Shown: positions 11,101 through 17,932 of the stretch, in pieces | Numbering within the stretch: position 1 is the stretch's first letter | Layout: every line of letters starts with the position of its first letter | Assembly (NCBI RefSeq): GCF_011045835.1 | Contig: NZ_CP047349.1 | Coordinates: forward strand, 620,001 to 684,000 | Direction: 5' to 3' | Length of the DNA stretch: 64,000 nt | Origin: Proteus terrae subsp. cibarius | Lineage (GTDB): Bacteria; Pseudomonadota; Gammaproteobacteria; Enterobacterales; Enterobacteriaceae | Position numbers and translations under genes: made by a program | The notes under the pieces: generated by a model | What the model was told of the DNA's origin: nothing | The model's database searches: none | The model's input: only the letters and a program-made list of their open reading frames with translations

Positions 11101-12258
11101 ATTAAGTTGTGAAGAGAGGGACTCTCCAAGGCGATATTGGATATTTACATCAAACTTATTATCACTATTATCATTTAAACTAAAACGACGTTCAGCACCG
11201 AAGGTAATTAAAGGCACTGGCGTATAAGTGAGTCCTGCGGTATAAGCGTGAGGATTTTCTTGGCGATTATCTTTGCCAAATAAACCGACTTCTTTTCCGT
11301 AATATTGTTCAAAAATAAGCTTTGCGCCTAATTGTGGATAAGCGGGCAGGTAGCCTTCTGTTCTGATATCCCAACCATTAGCTGGACGCGCATTATAATC
11401 CATGACATCGTCAGAAGTACGCCAGTTAGATAGACGGTGATAGTGGTTTACACTGAATTTAAAATAGTCTCTCCATATTTCAGCACCAACCCCAAAGCGA
11501 CTATGATATCGACTTAAATCGTAATCATAAAAAGCATTAAGACCCACCATAAACTTATCAGTAAAATGTCGGTAACCAATACCTTGGTTTAATTGGCTAC
11601 GAGAATCTTTACGGTGATAACTGGTTTGAGAAAAAACTAAATTCTTTTCACTATCATAGAGTGGGATAAGAAGATCAGCAGAGCTTCCTTCTAAGGTGAA
11701 TTTTTTATCTGTTGAAAGTGAAACTTGAGCATGACCAAATTGTTTTAACCATTGTTCTATTTGTTGATTGGCTTTGCTTGATATTTGGCTTATTGCATAT
11801 TGTGTTGCATCAGTATCTTTATTTAACAAAGATGAGTTAGTAACAATAATTTGTGCAAGCTCTTGCTCGTTTGTGGTTGGAATAGAGCTGTCTTGATGGC
11901 TATTTAGCCATTTTTTTGTTGGCAAAGGCTCATTAGGTATATTAAGAGTAATACCTTCTTTTATTTTTAATTTACCGACTAAAGAAACATAATCAGGATT
12001 AGCCTCAATAAGCCTAAATAATTTTATATTAAATTTTTTCGCAATTGATTCAGGCGTGTCATCTTTTTTAACCTGATAAGTATTTCTTTTTTGTACCAAA
12101 TTAATAGTTTGTTTTTCTTGGCTATTCTCTTTTGCGAAAACGTTGGCAGGGAGTGTTGCCGAGATAGGAAATGCTAATTGAATAAAGATATTAAACCAAG
12201 CAACTTTCTTTGTAATAGAAGAAAGTTGTGGCGTTAGTCCACTTTTAAATTTTGTCAT
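5182..12258 (-). CDS. giant intimin/invasin-type inverse autotransporter adhesin
   Basis: This 2358-residue protein is built like intimin/invasin adhesins (YeeJ/FdeC type). From the N-terminus I see a long signal peptide ending near ANVFAKE; a LysM domain (about 60-110, YQVKKDDTPESIAKKFNIK); an inverse-autotransporter beta-barrel (about 150-425, with GLNAFYDYDLSRYHSRFGVG and GWDIRTEGYLPAYPQLGAKL); about 13 Big_1-type Ig repeats (about 520-1820); about three Big_2-type repeats; and a C-terminal tip holding what seem to be the protein's only two cysteines. The barrel sits in the outer membrane and exports the Ig rod to the surface; LysM should bind peptidoglycan. I chose ATG 12258 because GGTGAG lies seven bases upstream; a GTG at 12270 is also in frame. 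It stands alone with its own promoter and terminator. The ligand is unknown. Confidence 0.9.
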   Translation of the reverse strand: MTKFKSGLTPQLSSITKKVAWFNIFIQLAFPISATLPANVFAKENSQEKQTINLVQKRNTYQVKKDDTPESIAKKFNIKLFRLIEANPDYVSLVGKLKIKEGITLNIPNEPLPTKKWLNSHQDSSIPTTNEQELAQIIVTNSSLLNKDTDATQYAISQISSKANQQIEQWLKQFGHAQVSLSTDKKFTLEGSSADLLIPLYDSEKNLVFSQTSYHRKDSRSQLNQGIGYRHFTDKFMVGLNAFYDYDLSRYHSRFGVGAEIWRDYFKFSVNHYHRLSNWRTSDDVMDYNARPANGWDIRTEGYLPAYPQLGAKLIFEQYYGKEVGLFGKDNRQENPHAYTAGLTYTPVPLITFGAERRFSLNDNSDNKFDVNIQYRLGESLSSQLNPDNVRATRLMSGNRYDFVNRNNDIVLEYQKKTLVFLSITPTINGYAKEEKDLGVQIRSKYPVKQIEWSASRLIANGGKIQHNNNLSYSIILPRHIVGSSEKNSYTVSAVAIDEQGNRSDPVQSKITVDQSAINTQNSQFTPKTTKLPADNHSAQNLTLSILDNDKLPVDIDVKELSLDVQSDASAGNSWVSSFSRIDTGKYQVTITAGSTPEIVTLTPKFRDNTFNQAKITFVADTHSAIIAKGGLTVIKNHAPADGKSQNKIQVIVTDINANRIPNYPVSFTADNGATIIAQANTDAEGKIIVPITNMHIGKSIINVSVKDITYSTNVDFIADINSARINTFTINPNSSFANGIDEKTIAFNIIDKNNNPVPNAKIKLSADNQSQLKETELLTDNQGNASTTMTSKMAGTVTVIAQVNNISTQKTTHFTADLSNGKIISVTPSAPPYIADGKTAVTFTAVVEDKNHNILPNAKVIWSTNRDPHIVSINEISTTDKQGVAQTTVTSTQALEVIVTASISNGSFDALPITFIANNQQGLITLTSNKTQLIANDKEQAIITAIVKDKFGNKLPNVTVEWQSNASTTLDKQKSVTDNQGQTTNQIRTTKAGATEIIATLSNKEKAQVTLTAIADPNSANIALTTVNNKTEAIADNNDTITLMAHVTDAKNNPLIKQSVFWHSTHNVLSENIAKTDNNGDVQVVIKGIEAQPTTVTATLENSQSATQNLRFLAGKVNTPQSTFLIEPQSIVANGTSFATGTITLKDKFGNPVPRQDKFIALSGDNNTIKFSVLKEIDTGVYQTTINGKQEGISLIHVQYVNNGNNVKLTQPLGFIADKQNAMINAVNVIAPFDVTANGTDKVIIRAKVVDKQGNPSMEGIAVGWLTSLGKLSLPISKTDKNGIAEITLSSTQAGVAQVTAMLDSQQSLDADHLINFNTDVISADKSQLSLIPNTIISETDRSQITLTLKDKYDNLLTGLKDKISVNYSTDLTATTTAFNEISMGVYQAQVSALKAGQTTISTKINSVTLKQTALLTVLPNNQTAKVDKFVISNTQPHAGDTITYHAYLSDKNDNPLNSGVSVTWTTDKDSLLAKPLTFTDSKGIAEVELTRNPAGIAKVNAVLISGRYPAPDINFVADDVDENSSEINLVPATIIANGTDKTLLTLTIKDKGGNILPDQQVEGIANNSTIQFSPAKQTSPGHYEIEATGTKSGTAQLSVKVNGVDFKKQKTLQLRADATTWQVKSVNVDRASMIAGDKGVNYQATIVDANDNILPNVIVSWKLQGLADDYDFSTYTDTHGIARTKVTSSVAGILKMSAYLDLNNHKPIQDVTVKPADIDANKSTFSSSRQSIGGDNKDSALLTVHLMDKYSNTIDGKTVSIKTTRGKPNFSDNPLTSLGKGKYQTNLTSNVKTDIILTAEAEGLTIAKPLTIKVTIPKPDIIFDKQIQQETYASAPINALGYTGLPKNINLMWSSSDPAIASIDTTSGNISMKKAGTVIITLQTAGNAQYQPAQSSYPLVIEKADVGLVAKESHLSSIWNDNITQQVMLLYTNKDATNNPPPKQFVNYKQAIITVDEQGKITPIKPGDTNITVLSQATEQFKSSSTVINYTQDKGTINYHFKNSDETLIVDALSSGVLTAQAPIPPLPTGINAIWSSSNPSAVEVTSKGAITHLGIGKATLTLSIKDDVYYHDNHNSYNITVKPAPYITIDSLKFKSAGREMIASNTNYLSWQPVYISDNKITVNWSSSETPHAINFELYDEKNNLIQLEERQNYSPKNNISTPVIFSPGESYINKPQNLKLKVITFDLNNKSYPKEYNIAVKSISAQTAANLFLIHLNSQFLYTDSGSSASSCQDAMGTSAIHFTVIPRVEFKGDTKNLLYPIRLTAKIDSITLNSSNLSQGIINQNVVYPDDFTLNKTSLNNYEFKATSSQYAIDKECKITDSGDGVFKLTIDVYGNKQEITNKFNWNGFNGAH

Positions 12259-12343
12259 TTTTAAACTCACCGTAACAAATAATGGTGAGATTCTCGTATT
12301 TATAGATGTATTAGATATCAGAAAGTGAACGTGAATTAATTAA

Positions 12344-12372
12344 TTTATAGACATATAAAAAATTAAGATCAA
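12344..12372 (-). promoter_or_regulatory. sigma70-type promoter of the adhesin gene
   Basis: On the minus strand TTGATC (12372-12367) and TATAAA (12349-12344) are separated by exactly 17 bases. The implied start near 12337 leaves an untranslated leader of about 80 bases before the ATG at 12258. Confidence 0.6.
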
Positions 12373-12397
12373 AAAAATAAAATTGAGAGTAAAACGA

Positions 12398-12405
12398 GGG
12401 GGGGG
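12398..12405. repeat. homopolymer of eight G upstream of the adhesin promoter
   Basis: Eight consecutive G in an otherwise AT-rich stretch. The tract lies 26 bases upstream of the predicted -35 of the adhesin promoter and is C8 on the adhesin strand. Such tracts can slip during replication. Confidence 0.9.
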
Positions 12406-12419
12406 ATATTTTGTTACAG

Positions 12420-12453
12420 AATGGCCAATAGAAAATAAATTCTATTGGCCATT
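12420..12453 (-). terminator. stem-loop after dkgA, probable terminator
   Basis: AATGGCCAATAGA and TCTATTGGCCATT form a 13-bp stem with a short AT loop, 18 bases after the dkgA stop. The trailing T run on the minus strand is weak, so it may work poorly or mainly protect mRNA ends. Confidence 0.55.
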
Positions 12454-12470
12454 TTATTGAAACGTAAAAA

Positions 12471-13301
12471 TTAGATATCAACAAAAATGTCAGGATCAGG
12501 GCCTAAACGTTTTTTCTGCTCAAGAACGGTAATTTCAGCTACTTCTTCTTTTTCTAATTTAAAATCAAAAATATGGAAGTTTTCTTCAATACGAGAAGGG
12601 GTAACTGATTTCGGAATAACCACAAGTCCACTATCTAAATGCCAGCGTAAAACAATTTGTGCTGGAGTTTTATGATATTTTTCAGCCAATTTTTGAATAA
12701 TAGGTTGATCAAAGACACCTTCGCCACCTTGTGCTAGTGGGCTCCAGGATTCAGTGACAATATTATGTGTTGTGTTCCATGCTCTTAATGGAGCTTGTTG
12801 CATCAAAGGATGAATTTCAATCTGATTAATAACAGGTGTTACACCCGTTTCAGTAATGATCCGTTCCAGATGCTCTTCTTTAAAATTACAGACACCTATG
12901 CTTTTTACTAATCCTTCTTTTTGCAAAATAATCATTTGCTTCCAAGCTTCAACATAAAGTTCTCGTGAAGGTACTGGCCAATGCATTAAATAAAGATCAA
13001 TATAATCAAGTTGCAAACGCTGGAGGCTTTCTAATACGGCACCACGGGCATGAGTCTGATCGTTATTCCATAATTTTGTTGTGATAAAAAGTTCATCACG
13101 AGGAACTGTGATCTGTTTTAAGGCTTTACCCACACCTTCTTCATTATGATAAATCGCAGCGGTATCAAAAAGGCGATAGCCTGTATCAAGTGCGTGATGA
13201 ATAGCTTTAACAACTTGATGATTATCTGCTTTCCAAACACCAAGACCAAGTTGTGGTATGGTATTTCCATCAGATAATTTGATCAGTTTAGGTTTATCCA
13301 T
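12471..13301 (-). CDS. dkgA: aldo/keto reductase, DkgA type
   Basis: An NADPH-dependent aldo/keto reductase of 276 residues. In E. coli DkgA reduces 2,5-diketo-D-gluconate, methylglyoxal and other aldehydes. The TIM-barrel family signatures are clear: GYRLFDTAAIYHNEEGVGKA with the catalytic Asp and Tyr, the Lys in FITTKLWN, the His in YLMHWPVP, and the cofactor loop VVIPKSVTPSRIEEN near residue 230. The start has GGAG eight bases upstream. It lies 27 bases after yqhD on the same strand, as in E. coli, so the pair is probably a carbonyl-detoxification operon. Confidence 0.92.
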   Translation of the reverse strand: MDKPKLIKLSDGNTIPQLGLGVWKADNHQVVKAIHHALDTGYRLFDTAAIYHNEEGVGKALKQITVPRDELFITTKLWNNDQTHARGAVLESLQRLQLDYIDLYLMHWPVPSRELYVEAWKQMIILQKEGLVKSIGVCNFKEEHLERIITETGVTPVINQIEIHPLMQQAPLRAWNTTHNIVTESWSPLAQGGEGVFDQPIIQKLAEKYHKTPAQIVLRWHLDSGLVVIPKSVTPSRIEENFHIFDFKLEKEEVAEITVLEQKKRLGPDPDIFVDI

Positions 13302-13328
13302 TTCTATCTCCAGAGTCGCAAAAAGTAC

Positions 13329-14486
13329 TTAGAGTGCCGCTGTATAAATACGTTGACTGACTTCTAAGGTGATATCTTGATGCTCACCCAGTGCAATTTG
13401 TCCATGCTCTTCCAACTTTCGCACTAATGCAGGAATATCTTCTTCACCAATTTTGAAATCAGCCAGTCGAGTTCTAAGTCCCATTAATTCAAAGAATTTT
13501 CGAGTTTCATTAATCGCAGTTTCAATTTTAAAAGCATCTGAACCTTGGTTTATACCCCAAACTTTTTGTGCATATTGGATTAACTTGCCATATTTAGCCT
13601 GACGTTTTTCATTTAATAATGCAGGTAAAACGATGGCGAGAGTTTGTGCATGATCAAGTCCGTGTAAAGCAGTGAGTTCGTGACCTAATGCATGCGTAGC
13701 CCAATCTTGAGGAACACCAACACCAAGGATACCATTTAGCGCTTGTGATGCTGTCCACATTATATTAGCACGGATATCATAGTCTGTAGGTGACGTCAGC
13801 GCTTTTGGCCCTTGATCAATCAAAATACGTAAAAGGCCTTCTGCATATTCATCTTGTACACGAGCATTCACAGGATAAGTGAGATATTGCTCTAATATAT
13901 GAATAAAAGCATCAACAACACCGTTGGCAGTTTGTCTTGGTGGTAAAGAATAAGTAGTTGTTGGATCTAAAATAGCGCAGTGAGGGTAAACATGAGGGCT
14001 GGCAAAGCTTTGTTTATCCATTGTCTGTTTTTTGCTGATAACAGAGAAGCTGTTGGTTTCTGTTCCTGTTGCTGGAAGTGTTAATACACAGCTTAACGGT
14101 ATTGCTTTTTCGACCACTTTACCGCGACTGGTTACGATTTCCCAAGGTTCACCATGATAAGGTATCGCAGCTGCAATAAATTTTGTGCCATCAATAACGG
14201 AACCGCCACCCACAGCTAATAAATGCGTGATACCGTGATATCTGGCATAAGAAACCGCTTTCATAAGTGTTTCATAAGATGGGTTTGGTTCAATGCCACT
14301 AAACTCATGAATTTGATAGCCTGGAAGTGCCGTATAAATCTGGTCTAATACGCCATTGCGCTTAATGCTGCCACCGCCATAAGTCAGTAGAATTCTTTCA
14401 TTTTTTCCAATTTCAGAACGAAGTTTATCTATTTGTCCTTGACCAAAATGAAGGCGAGTGGGCGAGTAATAAGTAAAGTTTTGCAT
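13329..14486 (-). CDS. yqhD: NADPH-dependent iron-type alcohol dehydrogenase / aldehyde reductase
   Basis: The 385-residue product matches YqhD, which reduces short-chain and lipid-peroxidation aldehydes (butanal, acrolein, methylglyoxal) with NADPH. The nucleotide-binding motif GGGSVIDGTK (about 95) and the metal-binding residues in VVDAFIH (about 190) and HELTALHGLDHAQ (about 265) are present. The ribosome binding site AAGGTGG is well placed. In E. coli the adjacent divergent gene is the activator yqhC; here that place is taken by an unrelated methyltransferase, so the regulator must lie elsewhere. Two inverted repeats in the divergent promoter region are candidate operators. Confidence 0.93.
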   Translation of the reverse strand: MQNFTYYSPTRLHFGQGQIDKLRSEIGKNERILLTYGGGSIKRNGVLDQIYTALPGYQIHEFSGIEPNPSYETLMKAVSYARYHGITHLLAVGGGSVIDGTKFIAAAIPYHGEPWEIVTSRGKVVEKAIPLSCVLTLPATGTETNSFSVISKKQTMDKQSFASPHVYPHCAILDPTTTYSLPPRQTANGVVDAFIHILEQYLTYPVNARVQDEYAEGLLRILIDQGPKALTSPTDYDIRANIMWTASQALNGILGVGVPQDWATHALGHELTALHGLDHAQTLAIVLPALLNEKRQAKYGKLIQYAQKVWGINQGSDAFKIETAINETRKFFELMGLRTRLADFKIGEEDIPALVRKLEEHGQIALGEHQDITLEVSQRIYTAAL

Positions 14487-14555
14487 TTTGTTTCCACCTT
14501 AATTCGATGTTCTGAAGTCTGACAATTAATCAGGAGAAAGTTTTCCATTGTGCCT

Positions 14556-14569
14556 AGACTAGATAGTCT
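14556..14569. promoter_or_regulatory. palindromic operator candidate, yqhD/methyltransferase intergenic
   Basis: AGACTA-GA-TAGTCT is a perfect inverted repeat with a two-base centre. Including its flanks (CTAGAC...GTCTGAC) it resembles TetR-family boxes of the NemR type (TAGACC...GGTCTA), which respond to electrophiles. The resemblance is only partial. Confidence 0.45.
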
Positions 14570-14582
14570 GACATACCTATAA

Positions 14583-14596
14583 CTACAAGGTTGTAG
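14583..14596. promoter_or_regulatory. second inverted repeat, yqhD/methyltransferase intergenic
   Basis: CTACAA-GG-TTGTAG has perfect 6-base arms. A looser repeat of the same half-site, ACTACA (14626-14631) and TGTAGT (14643-14648), follows closer to the methyltransferase start. This suggests one regulator with two sites; its identity is unknown. Confidence 0.4.
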
Positions 14597-14666
14597 AAAT
14601 AAGAGATGAATTATTTCTCTTAGTGACTACAGCAATTCAAATTGTAGTTAATTTATAAGGAGTAAT

Positions 14667-15449
14667 ATGGAAAGTCATTATTTAACATTAAACCAAGAGC
14701 ATTGGGATAAACAAGCCGCAATGGAAAATCAGTGGTCTAAGCCTGTGAGTGATGAAGAAATTATCGCTGCAAAGCAAGGTGACTGGAAAGTACATTTAAC
14801 ACCAAGTCCTGTAAAGAACGAATGGTTAGCGGATATTAAAGGTAAAAAAATACTCTGTTTAGCTTCTGCTGGTGGGCAACAAGCGCCTATCTTGGCGGCT
14901 GCGGGTGGCATTGTGACCGTGTTTGATTTATCAGAAGGTCAATTAGACAAAGATTGCCAATTGGCACAAAAGCATCAGCTAGATTTGGTAACAGCACAGG
15001 GTGATATGGCTGATTTAACCGCATTTGTTGATGAAAGTTTTGATATTATTTTTCACCCTATTTCAAATCTATATGTACCGGATGTAAATCCTGTTTGGCA
15101 AGAGTGTTACCGTGTTTTGAAAAAAGGCGGTGTGCTAATGGCGAGCTTTTATAATCCTGTTGTATTTGTTGATGATAGAGATCCGCAATTACGTTCACAG
15201 GGATTAATGAGGCCAATTTACCGCTTACCTTATAGCGATCAAGGCTCATTACCTTCGGATATTCTGCAAGAAAAAGTCGCAAGAGGTGATGGACTGGTCT
15301 TTGGACACTCTTTGACTGATCTTATTGGCGGGCAATTAAAAGCGGGTTTTTTATTGCAGGATTTTGTAGAAGATTTTGCTCCCCATGCTCGTTTCTTAGT
15401 TGATAGTTATATCCCAACGTTTCTTGCGTCAAAAGCCATTAAGCTTTAA
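14667..15449 (+). CDS. class I SAM-dependent methyltransferase
   Basis: A 260-residue protein with a Rossmann-like methyltransferase core: the SAM-binding strand-loop KKILCLASAGGQQAPILAAA (about 60-79), the acidic motif VTVFDLSEGQL, the motif GDMADL, and the post-core segment ECYRVLKKGGVLMASFYNP (about 147-165) typical of Methyltransf_11 proteins. The substrate cannot be read from sequence; such proteins often methylate small molecules. AAGGAG precedes the ATG at 14667. It is transcribed away from yqhD and occupies the place that the regulator yqhC has in E. coli, so a link to aldehyde or electrophile stress is conceivable but unproven. Confidence 0.82.
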   Translation: MESHYLTLNQEHWDKQAAMENQWSKPVSDEEIIAAKQGDWKVHLTPSPVKNEWLADIKGKKILCLASAGGQQAPILAAAGGIVTVFDLSEGQLDKDCQLAQKHQLDLVTAQGDMADLTAFVDESFDIIFHPISNLYVPDVNPVWQECYRVLKKGGVLMASFYNPVVFVDDRDPQLRSQGLMRPIYRLPYSDQGSLPSDILQEKVARGDGLVFGHSLTDLIGGQLKAGFLLQDFVEDFAPHARFLVDSYIPTFLASKAIKL

Positions 15450-15572
15450 AAGCTAGAGCTAGGAAGAATATGATTGTGATTAATATAAATGGGATTTTAG
15501 TCAGATATTAATTGATGTGGAGATAAGACAATGAACAACTGAACTTTTATTGCAGTATCAGATAATACATAA

Positions 15573-15614
15573 AACACGCCATTATTTTTTGATCTAAATA
15601 ATGGCGTGTTTTTT
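15573..15614. terminator. bidirectional terminator between the methyltransferase and yghB
   Basis: AACACGCCATTATT (15573-15586) and AATAATGGCGTGTT (15597-15610) form a perfect 14-bp stem. A T run follows on the plus strand and an A/T tail also flanks it for the convergent yghB transcript. Confidence 0.85.
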
Positions 15615-15617
15615 TAA

Positions 15618-16286
15618 TTACTTACTGCTGGTGCTATTTTTACGATGGCGAATATACATCACAATCGAGCCAATTAAACCTGCACTTAAAAGCAATACCG
15701 GTAATGTCATCAAGATATTCATGACAAGTGTTTCATGCTTTTGTACAAATGGAATAAGGTTTAGCACATAACCTAAAGAAACAATAATCCCTACCCATAA
15801 GAAGCCACTTAACCAGTTAAATAGTTGAAAGCGACGTTGCTTTAATTCAGATAAACCTGCCAAGGTAGGTAATAATGTACGTACGAATCCAATAAAACGA
15901 CCCAATAATAGCGCATATAAACCTTGGCGATGGAAGAGATCATTTGCCTTATGGTGATATTGCTCTGGTAATTGAGCCATCCAACGTTTAACTACCTTCG
16001 TATCACTTAGCCAGCGACCTTGTAAAAAGCCGAGCCAACTCCCAATACTAGCGGCAGTGCCTAATATAATGATAGTCGGGAAAAAGTGTAAAACACCTTT
16101 TGCAATTAAGGCACCGCAAAGAATAAGCAGTGTATCTCCTGGTAAAAATGCGGCGGGTAATACCCCGTTTTCCAGCATAATAATAACAAAAAGAACAATA
16201 TAGATAACCCACAGCACATTAGGATTAGCCAACACCATATAATCGTGTTGCATGAGTGCGTGAATTATCTCTTTTAATGTACCCAT
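15618..16286 (-). CDS. yghB: DedA-family inner-membrane protein YghB
   Basis: The 222-residue protein has the DedA/SNARE-associated fold: several hydrophobic segments plus the signatures ENGVLPAAFLPGDTLLILCG (about 39-58) and GRFIGFVRTLLPTLAGLSEL (about 130-149), which include the acidic and basic residues known to be essential in E. coli YqjA/YghB. E. coli YghB and YqjA support proton-motive-force homeostasis, cell division and Tat export, and DedA proteins are implicated in undecaprenyl-phosphate flipping. Next to metC as in E. coli, which favours YghB over its paralogue YqjA. It follows metC on the same strand with a hairpin between them. Confidence 0.9.
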   Translation of the reverse strand: MGTLKEIIHALMQHDYMVLANPNVLWVIYIVLFVIIMLENGVLPAAFLPGDTLLILCGALIAKGVLHFFPTIIILGTAASIGSWLGFLQGRWLSDTKVVKRWMAQLPEQYHHKANDLFHRQGLYALLLGRFIGFVRTLLPTLAGLSELKQRRFQLFNWLSGFLWVGIIVSLGYVLNLIPFVQKHETLVMNILMTLPVLLLSAGLIGSIVMYIRHRKNSTSSK

Positions 16287-16358
16287 CAGCGAACTCGCAT
16301 TAAAAAAGGACTTTATGTTCGCTATTCTAACGCAAAATAAAGAGAACAGTTTGATTTA

Positions 16359-16380
16359 ATCCCTGTGGAGCCACAGGGAT
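16359..16380 (-). terminator. stem-loop between metC and yghB
   Basis: ATCCCTGTGG and CCACAGGGAT form a strong 10-bp stem with a two-base loop, about 30 bases after the metC stop. No T run follows on the minus strand, so it may be a partial terminator or an mRNA-stabilising hairpin. Confidence 0.4.
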
Positions 16381-16411
16381 AGATTTTTTTTAATAAAAAA
16401 TTCATTCTTTA

Positions 16412-17602
16412 TTAAGAAATACGTAAAAACGCCTGCTCTAGATCTTCAATAAGGTCATCTACATTTTCTAATCCAATATGAATGCGAAATAGTGTTCCGG
16501 TAAATGTTGGCTGAGTTTCATATTGGCGCATCGCTTTAATATCATTAGGTTGATAACCTAAAATTAAAGATTCAAATCCTCCCCATGAAAATGCCATCTT
16601 AAATAATGAAAAGTTATCTAAGAAATGCGCAAATTCTTCAGGTGTTAAGATTTTCTTTAAACTAAAAGAAAATAAGCCGTTACTACCTGAGAAATCACGT
16701 TGAAAATATTCATGTCCTAGACAAGAAGCTAATGCAGGGTGATAAACATTATCAACTAAAGGATGTTGTTTTAACCAGCGAGCGACTTCTAATGCACTTT
16801 GTTCGTGTTGCTTCATTCTTACAGGCAGTGTTCTTAATCCTCTTGCTGTCATATAAGCCGTATCAGGATCAACACATTGACCTAATAAATAGGTATTCTC
16901 TCGTAACTGCTCCCAACAGCGTTCATTAGCCACAGCAAAACCCAGCATGCCATCAGAGTGACCATTAATATATTTTGTGGCAGATTGAATTGAAATGTCG
17001 ACACCTAATGTCAGTGGTTTAAGCAGTAGTCCTGCCGCCCAAGTGTTATCAATCATAATAATGATTTCAGGGTTATATTGGCGAACTGAATTGACTATTC
17101 CTTGTAGGTCGTGAATTTCCATCGTGATTGATCCTGGAGATTCAAGAAAAACAATTTTTGTTTCAGGACGTAGCAATTGGCTGATCTCTTTGCCGATTAA
17201 AGGATCAAAGTAGGTCGTTGTGACTGAGAATTTACGTAAGATCTGATCACAAAAATTTTGTGTTGGATCGTAGGCAGAACCTGTAACAAGAATATGAGAG
17301 CCTTGCTCAACAAATGCGAGTATAGATTGCGTAATCGCCGCTGCACCTGAAGGAAATAGTGCGCAGCCAGCACCTTGCTCTAATTCAGTTAATGCTTCTT
17401 GTAAGGCAAAATGGGTAGTTGTGCCTCGGCGACCATAAAAAAGCGTACCTTTAGCCCGTTTTTTTGTTGCTTCACGTTTTTGTGCAACGGAATCAAAAAT
17501 AACAGATGATGTTCGTTGTATAATTGGGTTTACTGCGCCTTGAGAATATTTTTTAGCTCGACCAGAAAGGAGGAGTGAGGTTTCTTGTTTTTTTAGCGTC
17601 AT
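16412..17602 (-). CDS. metC: cystathionine beta-lyase
   Basis: A PLP-dependent enzyme of 396 residues (E. coli MetC 395) that splits cystathionine into homocysteine, pyruvate and ammonia in methionine synthesis. The Cys/Met-metabolism fold is clear: [20 protein letters not shown] near 55-74, [14 protein letters not shown] near 82-95, the PLP-contacting IDNTWAAG near 185, and the Schiff-base lysine in [14 protein letters not shown] near 210. The neighbours yghB, exbB and exbD repeat the E. coli order. I found no convincing MetJ box (repeats of AGACGTCT) between metC and exbB, but a perfect 19-base palindrome lies about 95 bases upstream of the start. Confidence 0.95.
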   Translation of the reverse strand: MTLKKQETSLLLSGRAKKYSQGAVNPIIQRTSSVIFDSVAQKREATKKRAKGTLFYGRRGTTTHFALQEALTELEQGAGCALFPSGAAAITQSILAFVEQGSHILVTGSAYDPTQNFCDQILRKFSVTTTYFDPLIGKEISQLLRPETKIVFLESPGSITMEIHDLQGIVNSVRQYNPEIIIMIDNTWAAGLLLKPLTLGVDISIQSATKYINGHSDGMLGFAVANERCWEQLRENTYLLGQCVDPDTAYMTARGLRTLPVRMKQHEQSALEVARWLKQHPLVDNVYHPALASCLGHEYFQRDFSGSNGLFSFSLKKILTPEEFAHFLDNFSLFKMAFSWGGFESLILGYQPNDIKAMRQYETQPTFTGTLFRIHIGLENVDDLIEDLEQAFLRIS

Positions 17603-17694
17603 CCTTAATACCTTCTTTTAATTGATGGTGTGTTTACCCCCAAGTTAATTCATTTTTTGGATAAGTACAAAAGGCTTACAGGGTAGTTGATAAA

Positions 17695-17713
17695 ATTTCA
17701 CGTTACGTGAAAT
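17695..17713. promoter_or_regulatory. perfect palindrome in the metC-exbB intergenic region
   Basis: ATTTCACG-TTA-CGTGAAAT has 8-base perfect arms. It lies about 95 bases upstream of metC and 220 upstream of exbB. It matches neither the MetJ nor the MetR consensus nor Fur. It is probably a protein-binding site for an unidentified regulator. Confidence 0.5.
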
Positions 17714-17762
17714 AACGATAATTTGTCTTAAAAATCGACAAATGAAAAAAAAATAGCCAAAT

Positions 17763-17781
17763 AGTAATGATAATTACTATC
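17763..17781 (+). promoter_or_regulatory. Fur box of exbB
   Basis: AGTAATGATAATTACTATC matches the 19-base Fur consensus at about 15 positions and lies about 150 bases upstream of exbB. Iron repression of exbBD by Fur is established in E. coli. Confidence 0.75.
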
Positions 17782-17932
17782 AAAATGCTTCATGTTTGAT
17801 ATCATTTGAGCGTTTTCTCTTTCCTGATGGCAAACAGGATGATTGTAAGCGAACGATTTTGGGTAAGTAGTGGCGCAACGATGCCATTACTGAATAAATA
17901 AATAGATAAAAAAGAGAGTAAAAGGCCAACTG

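Noticed and set aside
17603..17932. MetJ operator upstream of metC
   Set aside because: I found no tandem AGACGTCT-like 8-mers; the palindrome present has a different sequence.
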